Under the pieces are notes generated by a model, which was given only the letters and a program-made list of their open reading frames with translations, searched no databases and was not told where the DNA came from. Of a stretch of DNA of 64,000 bases, positions 1-11,425 are shown piece by piece (position 1 is the stretch's first letter; every line of letters begins with the position of its first letter). The stretch lies in the NCBI RefSeq assembly GCF_000801105.2, contig NC_079518.1:10672106-10736105 (forward strand). The letters are read 5' to 3'. Source of the DNA: Raphanus sativus (Eukaryota; Streptophyta; Magnoliopsida; Brassicales; Brassicaceae). Position numbers and translations under genes: made by a program.

Positions 1-234
1 TCCGTTTCAATCTATTTGTCGTTCTAGACTTCGGCACACAGATTAATAAAACATTTAATTTTGTATATTTACTAGATAAAAACATCATTACCAATACACC
101 TAATTAGATTTCAACCAATAGAAAAATATATTAGATTAAAAAGTCAATAAATTTTGTATTGAAATCATAAAACGACACTTATTTTGAAACGAAAATTTTG
201 TTCCAAAACGACATATAATTTGAAACGGAGGGAG
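1..234. mobile_element. Stowaway-like MITE, left end cut by window edge
   Basis: The right end reads TGAAACGGAGGGAG followed by TA at 235-236. The window opens with TCCGTTTCA, the inside of the matching inverted terminus CTCCCTCCGTTTCA. This is the usual Stowaway (Tc1/mariner type) MITE terminus with a TA target. A degenerate relative with the same interior lies at 29420-29653. The left TA lies outside the window. Confidence 0.7.
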
Positions 235-236
235 TA

Positions 237-1065
237 CTTTACTTGAGCTAGAAACCCGTATATAACGTGATGAAAAAGCGCAGATTAAATAAAATACAAA
301 GATCAAGATTAACCAAAAATTGAATTCAGTAGTTATCATCTTTCTTATCCAACAACCAAGCATATATCAGCTACACGTTGGCTACAGCTTTACTCATTCT
401 CTTATTACAGCATTTTCGCACTAAATATACTAAATACTAATATTGTCTCCTTTAAGAAAAGAATGCAAAATATATATCCTTATTGTACCACTTGATAATG
501 AAAAATATAATCTATACTTGAATACTATATAGATTTTCCTCTAAAATACATTAAAGTATATGTTGATATTAGATAGAAATCTGGTGAGACATCAAGCTAG
601 ATATTTTTATATTAGTTTTTAAAATTGCACAAGAAGAAAAATATTTATTAAGGGGAAATAGTGTTGCTGTTTTTTTTTATCGCCCACAATTTTTGTTTAT
701 TTCTGGAGAAGAACTTCTGCCAAATGGAGAAGCAAATAAATAGAAAAGTAACGCGTTGGGAAAAAAGGGGATATGGATTGAAAAAGCACGGCATAAATAA
801 AAAACGACGCGTAGTCTACGTAGGTAAATAAAGAACGGCGTAGACCAAGTCACCTGTCATCTCCTTCATCTTTTTTCTTCACGCGGTTTTATTTCCTTTA
901 CCAACTCAACACCCAACCCCTTAAATTCCATCCCATCAAAACAAAACCAACGTAACGGATCAAAACACCTCGTCCAAAAAAAAAATCAAAATCAAATCAG
1001 ATCAAATCAAAACCCTTTCGGTTTCATTTCAATTCGAATCAGAAAAACCCTAATAGTAATCGACG
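237..1065 (+). promoter_or_regulatory. 5' flank of the PP2C gene with three CGCG boxes
   Basis: No coding sequence is seen here. Three matches to the VCGCGB core (the CAMTA/calmodulin-binding activator site) lie at 751-756 and 807-812 (both ACGCGT) and 881-886 (ACGCGG), within 136 bp and 180-315 bp upstream of the ATG. The last 100 bp before the ATG is an A/C-rich leader. No canonical TATA box is clear. The regulatory role is inferred from motif density only. Confidence 0.4.
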
Positions 1066-2821
1066 ATGTTGCGAGCTTTAGCGCGGCCTCTCGAACGGTG
1101 TCTAGGAAGCAGAGGAGCGAGCGGCGACGGTTTGCTCTGGCAATCGGAATTGAAACCGCACGCCGGAGGAGATTACTCGATCGCGGTGGTTCAAGCCAAT
1201 TCTAGCCTGGAGGATCAGAGTCAGGTTTACACGTCTTCCTCCGCTACTTACGTCGGCGTCTACGACGGCCATGGCGGTCCTGAAGCTTCTAGATTCGTTA
1301 ACAGACATCTCTTTCCTTATATCCAGAGTAATAATCCTGTTTTCTCAATCTGGGTTTAATAAAAGATTCCAACTTTGCTACAAAAGTTCTGGTCTTTATG
1401 TTCTTATGTTCTGTTTTTTTTTCTGTTAAATCAATGTTCTCTTACATCTTAACATGTTCAGGTTTTGTAGTAACCTAGTTTAGTCACTTCCCAATATAAA
1501 AGCTTCGAACTTTGCTACAAAAGTCTGGTCTTTGTGATCTTATGTTCTGTTTTTTTTTCTGTTAAATCAATGTTCTCTTACATTTTAACATGTTCAGGTT
1601 TTGTAGTAACCTAGTTTAGTCACTTCCCAATTTAAAAAGCTTCGAACTTTGCTACAAAAGTCTGGTCTTTGTGATCTTATGTTCTGTTTTTTTTTTCTGT
1701 TTAACATACATAAAACATGTTCTTGTTAGGGAAGCTAACAGTATTGTTTTTTTTTTTAATTTTGCAGAGTTTGCAAATGAACATGGAGGACTATCTGCGG
1801 ATGTTATCAAAAAAGCATTCAAAGAGACTGAAGAGGATTTTTGCGGTATGGTTAAACGTTCCCTGCCGATGAAGCCACAGATGGCTACTGTAGGATCTTG
1901 CTGTCTCTTTGGTGCCATCTCTAATGGCACGCTCTACGTTGCGAATCTTGGAGACTCGAGAGCGGTTCTTGGGAGCGTTGTTGCAGGGGATGATAGTAAT
2001 AAGGGTGCTGCGGCTGAGCGGTTGTCTACTGATCATAACGTTGCTGTTGAGGAAGTGAGGAAGGAGGTTAAGGAACTTAACCCGGACGATTCACAGATTG
2101 TTATGTACATTCGTGGAGTTTGGAGGATTAAAGGCATTATTCAGGTAATGATTGAAGTTCCGTATGGTTTATGTTGAGCTCGTTGCGTAGTGATGTTAGT
2201 TAGCTAAGTCGTTTCTACGTGTTGTTTTCTTTATAGGTATCCAGATCGATTGGTGATGTGTACTTGAAGAAGCCTGAGTTCTACAGGGATCCGATATTCC
2301 AGCAACATGGGAATCACATTCCTTTGAGGAGACCTGCGATGACAGCTGAACCCTCTATTATAGTAAGGAAGCTTAAGCCACAAGACTTGTTTCTGATATT
2401 TGCATCAGATGGTCTCTGGGAGCATCTTAGTGATGAAGCAGCTGTAGAAATTGTACTTAAACACCCAAGAACTGTAAGTTTACTCCCTCAGCTCAGAGCT
2501 TTGTGTATCTAGCAACTTTTTTAGATTCTAACTCTCTTGGATCAACAGGGAATAGCAAGAAAACTTGTAAGAGCAGCTCTTGAAGAAGCAGCAAGGAAGA
2601 GAGAAATGAGATATGGAGATATAAAGAAAATAGCCAAGGGAGTTAGACGGCATTTCCACGACGACATAAGCGTTGTTGTTGTTTATCTTGATCAACAAAA
2701 ATCCACTTCTTCATCAAATGCTAGATTGATCCAGAAAGGAGGAATCACTGCTCCACCGGATATCTACTCGTTACGCTCAGATGAAGCGGAGCAACGACGG
2801 CTTCTCAATGTGTTATATTGA
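1066..2821 (+). CDS. PP2C63: Clade D protein phosphatase 2C (At4g33920/PP2C63-like)
   Basis: Metal-dependent Ser/Thr phosphatase of plant PP2C clade D. Four exons join in frame with GT-AG introns: 1066-1327, 1768-2144, 2237-2473 and 2549-2821, giving 382 residues, normal for the clade. Visible motifs: the ED pair near 49-50, VYDGHGG with metal-binding Asp67 and Gly68, the VGSCC and LGDSRAVLG strands, SRSIGD at 215-220, ASDGLW with Asp271, and HDDI with Asp330/331. All catalytic aspartates are present. The N-terminus ([16 protein letters not shown]) is Arg-rich, lacks acidic residues and could be a mitochondrial presequence; from memory the Arabidopsis protein is mitochondrial. Several clade D members act on plasma-membrane H+-ATPase. 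The ATG is the first in the reading frame and matches the family start. Ortholog choice is from memory but is supported by the order of neighbouring genes. Confidence 0.9.
1361..1710 (+). repeat. 137-bp direct tandem repeat inside PP2C intron 1
   Basis: The phrase AACTTTGCTACAAAAG starts at 1371, 1508 and 1645, an exact 137-bp period. Two copies are nearly identical. The third breaks up after about 1700, before the branch-point and poly-pyrimidine region. The array makes up most of the 440-bp intron and leaves the splice sites untouched. Confidence 0.85.
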
Positions 2822-4205
2822 CTCTCTGGTTAGGGGGGAGGGGACACAACTTGTTTACATATTTGTTTAATCTTTTTTACGAAAAAATGTTTGGTGTCTT
2901 TTTAATATTTGGAGATGGATTTGTATATTCTTTTTACCAGCAAAGAACGAAAACCCTTTTCTTTTGGGGCAAAGCAGTTTTGGTGTTTGACAAAACAATA
3001 CTTGTGTATGAAATCTAGTTAAAGTTTGAAACCAAGTCAAAGTTTTGGATTGTTGTTTTCTAACTTTTAGAGATATCAGTATGAACGTTTTCAAGCGCAA
3101 ACCAAAAAAGTCTCAGAGGCAACCGAGTAGGTGCATGTTGCTGAGACCGCGACCACCACATTCGATGTTTGACATTGAAATTGTTAATTGTGGAATTATG
3201 TATTGACTTTGCTCAGTTGGTTGGTATGCCATACGTGGAGCACGTGTGGACACTGGTTAAGGTTTAGTTTTAAAAAATAGCTATGAAACAAAGGGACCGA
3301 CCCAGAGGGCAAACCATCCAATAAATCTTATTAATATTTTAAAACAAATAAAATTTGTAGAGGTGTTTAGCTAATTATTAATTTTGGAGGATTATTTAGC
3401 AAAGTTTAAATAATTATTTTTATAGAATTAGATTTGCTATTGTATCAATTATAAAAATATTAAATATGATATATCTATGTATAGAACATTCTAAGATACA
3501 ACTATTGTAATTTCCATTAGAAGTAATATATATATATTTTATATATTAAAGTAATTTACTATATCTTCTAAATGGTTCAGAAACTTTCGTAAAAGATTTT
3601 TTAAAATTTATTAAATTTTATAATATAATTTTATAAGTTAAAATAAATGACTTTATAAATCTTTGTTACGGTTTTATAAGTTTTAATATATGATTTTAAG
3701 TTTCTTATAAATTATTTATGGAATGATAAGGATTCACACACGATAATTTATTTATAAAACAGAAAATTCTTCGAAAATCAAGATCTGTAAATTTAAATAG
3801 CCTATTGAAGTGCTTAAGTTTTTTAAAAAAATCAAAAGATTTTTATTAAAACACATAAATTATTTATCGTATATTATTAACCATTATAGTATTAGTCACT
3901 ACAACTGAAAGAAGTTTTCCGAAGTTAAAATTGATTAAAAAAAATTGCGTTATACCATATCACAAAAGATGTTAAATGGATTTTCTATGTTCTCTATTGA
4001 AACAACTATGACTGAAAGACTTAACTATATATATAGTGGATAATTTTATGGGAAACAAATTTAAAAGAAACTTATATTTTAACAATAAAAGTTTTCATAA
4101 ACTGTTTATTAAATTTGATTCTTTTTTGTTTTTGATATTATTTTATAATATAAAATATGTACATATGCAAAAAAATTAAATTTGGCTTGCGGTATTATAA
4201 ACAGT
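2822..4205. other. AT-rich intergenic DNA, nothing recognised
   Basis: The first 200 bp are probably the PP2C 3' UTR. The rest is AT-rich without a convincing reading frame, RNA gene or terminal repeat. Confidence 0.5.
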
Positions 4206-4567
4206 TAGACCGAGACAATGCTCTAAAAAACACATATAATGGTGATTTTTAGATGGCAATATTGAAGTGTGTTGTTTGAAAACTCAGCTTGAGTTTTTGC
4301 TGTTTTTTGAGAAAGCGAGCGGAGATTTTCAAATATATGAAAATAAAAAAAATTGTTATAAAATAAATTAAATCAATATATTTATAAGAAAAACTAACCA
4401 CAAACAATTATAAGGATAAAAATTATTAAATATATCATATTTTTTTCTTTTTCATTGACTAATTGACATATGTCACTCGTGGAACCCATTTTATGTGTTT
4501 CAACATGTTCATTGTGGGTGTTCAACTGTTGAATTAAAAATTCAACAGCCCCATTGCACTAGGTCTA
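4206..4567. mobile_element. Short inverted-repeat element (candidate MITE)
   Basis: The left end TAGACCGAGACAATG and the reverse complement of the right end, TAGACCTAGTGCAATG, match over most of their length and enclose 362 bp of AT-rich sequence. No clean target duplication was found, so the superfamily is open. Confidence 0.4.
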
Positions 4568-4680
4568 GTTTTTTTTGCAACTTTTAAGTAAAGTTTAAGG
4601 CTATTTTCAAAAAAAATTAAGGTCTTATTTTTACAAGTTCAGCGACTTGAACCGGAATGAGATCAAAGGAATCTTTAATA

Positions 4681-4941
4681 CTCTCTCTGTTTCATAATAA
4701 GTGTCACTCTGAACTCATTTTCTTGTTACACAAAAAGTGTCACTTTATAATTCCAATGTAAATTATACTAATTTTCAGCTGGAAATTAATTGCAAACTGC
4801 ATTGATTTTATAAATAATTTTATTTATCTAAAATACTATTGGTCAAAGTGGTATAATTAATTACAACTTACATATATTTCAACAACTTTCTTAATCTGTG
4901 TGAAAAATGTCACAACGACACTCTTTAAGAAACGGAGGGAG
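4681..4941. mobile_element. Stowaway-like MITE (261 bp)
   Basis: Starts CTCTCTCTGTTTCATAATAA and ends AAGAAACGGAGGGAG, with TA on both sides (4679-4680 and 4942-4943). It contains the GTGTCACT subterminal motif in both orientations. It is the best preserved copy of the family that also occurs at 8873-9122 and 10131-10380. Confidence 0.75.
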
Positions 4942-5667
4942 TAATAAACAAATAAATGGATTGTATTTAAGTTTAACATGTGAACGAAGCGTTTGTTCAT
5001 AAGTCGATAGGGTTTTTGGTAGATATTTGCAACGCTGTCGTATAAAGATTATTGAGACGATGTCGTTTTAGCTCGACTTCTTCACTCTCTTTAATATCAG
5101 ACAGGAAGTAGGACAAATGGAGCATCGATCGAGTTATGTTTGTATTTTGTCCGAAGAAATAGTAAGCGGTCGTGCAACATCTCAGGAGGCATTTCGATGA
5201 TCTCGTTAGAGAAAACGTGGAAGGTTGAACCTTCCGAAGCTCTCCAAAAACTGAAGGCGTCGAGCTCTCCGGTCCGTAAATACTTTCGTTTCTCTTTCTT
5301 TCACAACTTGATTTATAAGTTAGCTCAAAAGTCTTTGCTTGTATGTATGTACTTAATACTTTCAGGGATCATTACAAGCAGCGTTTAAAGGACAATCCGG
5401 TGATTGCTTGTTTAGATAGAGACTCAAAAGAACTCGACACTGTTTCTACACAAGGACCACTTAGAGATGATAAGGTTTCGAGTTTGTTAGCAATATTTGT
5501 AGCAGTCCTGACGTGTCAATAGCTACAAAACATGGTGCTGTGGAACACTAACAAACATGCTCGATTTGTTCCAAAAAAATCAAGAAGGGGGCACTAAAAG
5601 TAATGACATTGTTGTTCCTTGTCTGAATTTGGCTGTCTTGATCCAAGGGCATGAGAATCTTGCGGAA

Positions 5668-6507
5668 CTAGTCTTTCTTATGTTTCATGATACTGGGCAC
5701 GCAAAGAACATTATTCAAAGGTAAGTTTCTTGTAGCTGAGGGCAGTGAAATGGAACCAGTGTGTGTCGTTGATGGATGTTGCGCTGATACTGCGAGGTTA
5801 GCTCTGGGTTGCCAAGGACGGAAAGGAGATGGGCTGACGTTGGTGTACTGCTGCTGAGGCATCTGCGTTGGACATCGTCTAGCGCTATGGCCAAACACGC
5901 TGCAGATTTGGCAGCGACCTTGGTACCCTTTTGATGGCTTGTACTCCTCCTGTTTCCAGCTTGGCTTGTTGCTGCCTCGCTGCTGATGTTGCTTTGAGCG
6001 AGCTGTGACATACTCTATCTTGTCTTCAGGTTCTAAAGGTTTCCCGAGTAGCGGTAGTTGGTCAAAGCGGCTAGTTAAGCCTCTCATATAATCATCGTCT
6101 CCCTTTTTGAGCTGCTGCTGGATGTTGTGTCCACGACTTGGAGTTGCATACGTTGAACTGAGGTACTTCCAGACATCGTGAGACGTCGTCTTGGTATTGG
6201 TCACAAGCGGTTGGATGGTTGGAGACAAGGTACCGATGAGACCACTGTATATAAGACGATCCTGTCGCCTCCACTTTGTGAACTCAGGATTCACCACAGA
6301 CGATGTATTGTCAACGGTTATTGTTTGATCTGGTGCTGGTGTTGACCCATCGATGTATCCCGTTAGGTCGTACCCGTCGAGTAGGGCATGAACTTGGAGG
6401 CTCCAAGTCATGTAGTTGGTGGAGGTGAGTTTGTTGACGTTGACCATGTTGACATTAACAAGAGGTTGAGTACTATCAACTTGGTCATGAGTTGTTGTTG
6501 CAGCCAT
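5668..6507 (-). pseudogene. Copia Gag remnant with CCHC knuckle, 279 aa
   Basis: The N-terminus has the copia Gag pattern LTSTNYMTWSLQVHALLDGY near residues 27-46, and the zinc knuckle CX2CX4HX4C lies near 199-212 (C199, C202, H207, C212). Compared with the family, sequence seems to be missing after QQQLKKG (about 136) and after EDKIEYV (about 167), both without loss of frame. The C-terminus enters the protease spacer and then runs into flanking DNA. It is probably an internally deleted, dead copy whose frame happens to remain open. Confidence 0.65.
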
Positions 6508-6604
6508 ATGGGCGATTTTGAGAAAACAAGGGAAGGAAGATGGCGGCTGAGGAAAAGAATAAAAAAATTTAGGGTAATCGTTTTATGCTCTTGATACCAC
6601 CACC

Positions 6605-6748
6605 ATGTTGAGAATGTATCTCTTTGCATAATACAAGGAGGAGTTATATACAGAAAGGACGTAGGGCAGTCATTAACTATACATTCCTAAAACAAGAGGG
6701 ATCGATATCATACAAGATTTTCTAGAGAGATACGTGATATCTCTTACA
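6605..6748 (-). repeat. Copia LTR, about 144 bp
   Basis: On the minus strand it starts TGTAAGAGATATC and ends CATTCTCAACA, so it has TG...CA ends. It contains a TATATAA stretch followed by a CT-rich segment. Its end lies five bases before the primer-binding site. No second LTR is present. Confidence 0.5.
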
Positions 6749-7844
6749 GTGAATCGAGAGAGTAAACGCACCAGTACCGTTGACGCGCTGTATGATGCGA
6801 TTGGTGTTATTTTTGACGCCAAATGATAGCCATGCGGTTGCTTGCTTCTCAAGTAAGTATGATTAACTGTTTAGACCACTGCATATTCTTCATGTCTAGT
6901 ACTAAAAATATCTTATGGTCAAGAGCACACTTCTTTCGTTGTTGTTGTAAACAGGATGATATATGTAAATCTATTGCTGAAAGTGGTGAAATAGACACAC
7001 ACTTTAGCTCCTAAACTGTTCTGCAGCCTCCATCTATAGTCCAGTCCTTTCTATTGTTCATAGTCATGCTTTAAATTTCAGAGTTTTATGTTTTTCTCCG
7101 TGACCACTTTTAGACGGGTGGCGTATGTTCATGTTCTTCCAACAGCAGAAGAGTTATATTAATACATGTTCTAAAAATTATGAAGCGTACGTTTTCAGAG
7201 CCTAGAATACTGATGTAGATTGATATTGTACTCACATGTTGTCTAAATGTGTATTTGAATCTGTAGTTGGCAGGAAGTGACTCTTAAGAAAAGAGTACCA
7301 TAGTTGAGAAGCAAGTTCTCGACAAGCTAATCCAACTCGCACAAAGATTCTCCGACGATCCTCTAGTCATACAAAGGTAACGAAAACCAAAAGAAAACCA
7401 TTTTTAATCTTGATGTCTAGTGACGTACTTGTGACTTACGGGTCAGGGACTCAGGTCTCTATGTACAATACTGTAGTCGTGGTGCATAATCCTTGTGGTT
7501 GACCGGTTTGATCAGGTGATGTCGATAATTTCTATAATCAATCTAAGATCACCATCCCACGCAGCCAGTGATATAGAGGCTGGAGCAGGTGATCTAGCAG
7601 TACAAGCTATGAAGAGGTTCCCATAAGCGGCAGAGAAACGCTTGCAACTTTGCTGTAAGAAACGCAGAGAACAGGTAGTTCTTTCCATCTTTTATCCATC
7701 CCAACAATATGCACACGTCAGTCTCTGATCAGTTCAGCTATTTTGTTGGGCACGTTACAGAACTATTCTGCTTACAATGAGATATGCAGAGCCTCTTCAA
7801 CTGATGCACTAAGAGACCTTGGCCTTGATAACTACAATAGCTAA

Positions 7845-8476
7845 GGCCAATCTTCTGGACTGTTTTTTTTTTTGTTCGAAGAGAGTTGAAACTTGTACTA
7901 AATTGGGAACTTGGAACAACTCCGAGTGTTATGACACTTGTTTTTTGTGTGCTCCTTTACTTGTTAGTTAGTCTCTTCTCCGCTATCCACCAAAACTTAC
8001 ACCACTAGATAGAATGATGACTTTTCCTAAAGAGTGATTGACTTATGAGTCTCAACCATTTTCTCACGGGTGAAACAAGAATAGTGTGTTGTTTTCTATT
8101 GAAGTTGGCCTAACTCTGTCGCAACTCTCAAGGGGCACAGTTTGAATCGTTGATATGAAATTGGAATAAATTCATTTCTATAACATTCGGATGACTGATT
8201 TTAGAAAAAAATTTAAACATTTTTAAATGATTCAATGATATATTTTAAAACTAAAACACTATTTCTCATTCCAGTTGATTAATCTTGAGATATGTTTTTG
8301 ATAACTAAACTAAAAATGAAACTCATCTTTCTTTAGGATTAATAAAGCCAGATAATAGAAGACATTAGTGCATGATCACGTTAAGTGTTTAGAAAAAATA
8401 TGTCTGCTAAGAAAGTGACAAAATTTTGCAGATAATCGAGATGATTTTATTCATCCAACAAGAAGACAAATTATGA
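7845..8476. other. Intergenic, nothing recognised
   Basis: Downstream of the ARM pseudogene stop. It has moderate base composition for the first 250 bp (possible old 3' UTR), then AT-rich DNA. No reading frame or repeat ends are supported. Confidence 0.45.
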
Positions 8477-8700
8477 TCGGGCTTTGCGGTCAAGTCGCAG
8501 TAGACAGACCTTGGACGCTAACACGTTTCAGGTTCGATCCTCCTGATATGCGAAACTAAATCACATTGTTCTGTTCACCTAATGCGGATATAAATTCATG
8601 TTTTAGGACCCATTTGAATGCTCTGGAGAAGGAGTCTATCCGCGGACTTGCGACTCTTCTCGAATCAACCAGGTTAAAAAATTCTTTTTCAAAAAAAAAA
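8477..8700 (+). mobile_element. tRNA-derived SINE with poly(A) tail
   Basis: A polymerase III B-box, GGTTCGATCC, is at 8531-8540. An A-box-like TGCGGTCAAGTCGC lies about 50 bp upstream. A CCGCGGACTTGCG segment typical of Brassicaceae SINE bodies follows at about 8640, and a run of 10 A ends at 8700. The flanks share an imperfect duplication (AGACAAATTAT on the left, AGACAATTTAT on the right). Confidence 0.6.
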
Positions 8701-8872
8701 GACAATTTATCCAAATAAATGTTTTCTAAAAAATAAGTAGAAAATAATCGTTTGAAGATGCACAAGTGTAGTCCAACTCTTTAATATATACTTGTCGTGT
8801 TTTTATCAGCTGTCAACTGAATTGTTAGGTGGTCCTTCTCTCTTATTTTACTACCTATCCGACTACTGTATA

Positions 8873-9122
8873 CTATTCTTTCTATTTCACAATAAATATC
8901 ATTCTAATCTTTTTTTCTTCTTATACAAAATATTACTTTACAATTCTAATGCAAATTATATTTACTTTCAGCTGAAATTAATTGTAAACTATATTAATTT
9001 TATTTATCTCAAATACTATTGGTGGGAGACGTGTAAGTAATAACAACTTACATATATTTTCATCACTTTCTTAATCCGTATAAAAAAATATCAAAGTAAT
9101 ATTTATTCAGAATCGGAGGGAG
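8873..9122. mobile_element. Stowaway-like MITE at the head of unit A
   Basis: Right terminus AATCGGAGGGAG followed by TA. The left terminus CTATTCTTTCTATTTCA is diverged from CTCCCTCCGTTTCA but preceded by TA. The interior matches the copy at 10131-10380. Confidence 0.6.
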
Positions 9123-10130
9123 TACAATATTGCTGTTTTCGAAACAACTCCATCCATAAAATACTCAAAACTAATTTCTCAACAAGATAATATTAGTTTT
9201 AATATAACTTAGATAATTAATTAAATTTACATTTTTCTAAAAAGTCAAGCTACTCATAAATCTCCAAGTGGTAACGAAAATTTAATGGTTCATTGTATTC
9301 TTTTTATTCTCTCAATTTTTTATATTTGCGGGTGAGTTACGTTCCGAAAGTAGTGGATATTCATTCTAATACAAGAGTCATAAGACCATCTCTAATGGTT
9401 TACTCTATTTTTTTACTCTAAAATATAATAAATCTATAATAGAGTTGAGTTATTCTCCATTGGTACTCTATTTTCAAGTGAAAGTTAGAGTGATAAAAAA
9501 AATGAACAACTTACTCTATAGTATATAAAGTAACTCCATTTTTTCCTCTATTATAGTGTGAAAAATAGAGTATCATTAGAATATTTTTATTCTAAATTCT
9601 ATTTTAAAATAAAAAATAGAGTGGTTCGAGATACTCTAACTAGTAAAATTGATATTCTAACAACTACTCTACATAGACAATGTGTTGCTAGTTTCCCAAA
9701 AAAAAAGTGTATGAATTGGAAGTGAAATAACATGTGGTTCCTGCGTAGCATCCACTATTTTTTCCATTTATGAAATTTTGTAAATGAATTGGAAAAAGTG
9801 TAAAAATCACTAGCAGTTTAATTTTTTTTGTCTTTTTCTAAGAAAAAAACGGAAGAACCACTTAACTGTAATATACATGTCAAAAGGTGGGTTTCATCCA
9901 CTTTTATTTATAGAGCACTCTTTACTTTGAACAGATTTTTAATTATCCACTTTCACTATTTAAACTTCTAGAACCGTTCTATCTACACTTGTACGCTAGA
10001 TCCGCTAAATCCGCAATATTTATTAGTTTTTTTTCATTTGGAGCTAATGTGTTGCCCCCTCCCCTTTCCAAAAAAGCTATATAGACAATGCTAATCAAGT
10101 ATCATATTAAATATTGTTTTAATTTTAAAA
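8873..10130 (+). repeat. Tandem duplication, unit A (1.26 kb)
   Basis: Unit A aligns with unit B (10131-11425) along its whole length with scattered substitutions and small indels. It opens with a Stowaway-like MITE (8873-9122, ends GGAGGGAG then TA). It includes a second inverted-repeat segment at about 9382-9641 (CCATCTCTAATGG at the left, its degenerate complement at the right) and ends in GCTATATAGACAATGC and flanking DNA. No coding content is supported; the short reading frames are chance. Confidence 0.8.
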
Positions 10131-10380
10131 TTTTGTTTCTCTCTTACAATAAATGTCATTCTAATCTTTTTTCTTCTTATACAAAAATATTACTTTACAA
10201 TTCCAATGCAAATTATATTTACTTTCAGCTGAAATTAATTGTAAACTACATTAATTTTATTTATCCCAAATACTATTGGTGAGAGACGTGTAATTAATAA
10301 CAACTTACATATATTTTCATCGCTTTCTTAATCTGTGTAAAAAAAATGTCAAAGTAACATTTATTCAGAAACGGAGGGAG
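10131..10380. mobile_element. Stowaway-like MITE at the head of unit B
   Basis: The right end AAACGGAGGGAG is intact with TA after it. The left end is worn (TTTCTCTCTTACAATAAATG). It marks the junction between the two duplicated units. Confidence 0.6.
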
Positions 10381-11425
10381 TATAATATTGCTGTTTTTGA
10401 AACAACTCCATCCATAAAATACTCAAAACTAATTTCTCAACAAGATAATATTAGTTTTAATATAACTTAGATAATTAATTAAATTTACATTTTTCTTAAA
10501 AATCAAACTACTCATAAATCTCCAAGTGGTAACAAAAATTTAATGGTTTGAGAAAGTCTCCTTGTATTCTTTTTATTCTCTCAATTTTTTTATATTTGCG
10601 GGTGAGTTACGTTCCGAAAGTAGTGGATGTTCATTCTAATACAAGAGTCATAAGACCATCTCCAATGGTTTACTCTATTTTTTACTCTAAAATAGAGTAA
10701 ATCTATAATAGAGTTGAGTTATTCTCTATTGGTACTCTATTTTAAAGTGAAAGTTAGAGTGATGAAGAAAAAATGAACAACTTACTCTATAGTATATAAA
10801 GTAACTCCATTTTTTCCTCTATTATAGTGTGAAAAATAGAATATCATTAGAATATTTTTATTCTAAATTCTATTTTAAAATAAAAAATAGAGTGGTTCGA
10901 GATACTCTAACTAGTAAAATTGATATTCTAACAACTACTCTACATAGACAATGTGTTGCTAGTTTCCCAAAAAAAAAAAAGAGAGTATGAATTGGAAGTG
11001 AAATAACATGTGGTTCCTGCACCAAAGCATAGCATCCACTATTTTTTTTCATTTATGAAATTTTGTAAATGAATTGGAAAAAGTGTAAGAATCACTAGCA
11101 GTTTAATTTTTTGTCCTTTTCTAAGAAAAAAGCGGAAGAACCACTTAACTGTAATATACATGTCAAAAGGTGGGTTTCATCCACTTTTATTTATAGATCA
11201 CGCTTTACTTTGAACCGCTTTTTAATTATCCACTTTCACTATTTAAACATATGTTTTGAACTTCTAGAACCGCTCTATCTACACTTGTACGCTAGATCCG
11301 CTAAATCCGCAATATTTATTAGTTTTTTTCATTTGGAGCTAATGTGTTGCCCCCTCCCCCTTCCAAAAAAGCTATATAGACAATGCTAATCAAGTATCAT
11401 ATGAAATGTTGTTTTAATTTTAAAA
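10131..11425 (+). repeat. Tandem duplication, unit B
   Basis: Directly abuts unit A. Anchors: GGAGGGAG ends at 9122 in A and 10380 in B (offset 1258), and GTACGCTAGATCCGC starts at 9991 in A and 11287 in B (offset 1296). The offset grows because B carries small insertions near 10550, 11020 and 11250. Beyond 11425 the sequence resembles the start of a third, degenerate MITE. Confidence 0.8.

Larger units (their letters stand above)
5668..6748 (-). mobile_element. Truncated Ty1/copia element: 5' LTR, primer site, gag
   Basis: Read on the minus strand: a short LTR (6748-6605), then a tRNA-Met-type primer site (TGGTATCAAGAGC, 6599-6587, one base longer than the common TGGTATCAGAGC), then gag from 6507. 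The sequence stops soon after the segment that joins gag to protease in this family (LPLNNVLCVPSI). Integrase, reverse transcriptase, RNase H and the 3' LTR are absent. It lies inside the ARM pseudogene. The left boundary, near 5650-5690, is not exact. Confidence 0.7.
5117..7844 (+). pseudogene. Decayed ARM-repeat (ARMC6-like, At4g33945-type) gene
   Basis: Fragments of one protein appear in order but in shifting frames with stops between them. DDLVRENVEG at about 5200 is followed directly by TGA. LKDNPVIACLDR lies near 5385-5420 and SPDVSIATKHGAVE near 5500. DDICKSIAESGEIDT is at about 6955-7000 and DKLIQLAQRFSDDPLVIQ near 7325-7378. VMSIISI runs on to AGAGDLAVQAMKRFP at about 7515-7623, and TDALRDLGLDNYNS ends at TAA 7842-7844. 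These match, from memory, an Arabidopsis ARM protein related to ARMC6. A copia fragment replaces or interrupts the middle (about 5668-6748). The start is approximate. Frameshifts, stops and the insertion make a functional product very unlikely. Confidence 0.8.

Noticed and set aside
5140..5388. 82-codon plus-strand frame as a small gene
   Set aside because: It is one frame of the decayed ARM gene; the homologous peptides jump between frames with stops.
8478..8560. tRNA gene at the GGTTCGATCC box
   Set aside because: No cloverleaf can be completed, and the body with poly(A) tail fits a SINE.
8792..9040. 82-codon frame as a membrane peptide
   Set aside because: A low-complexity frame within a MITE, repeated at 10088 in the duplicated unit.
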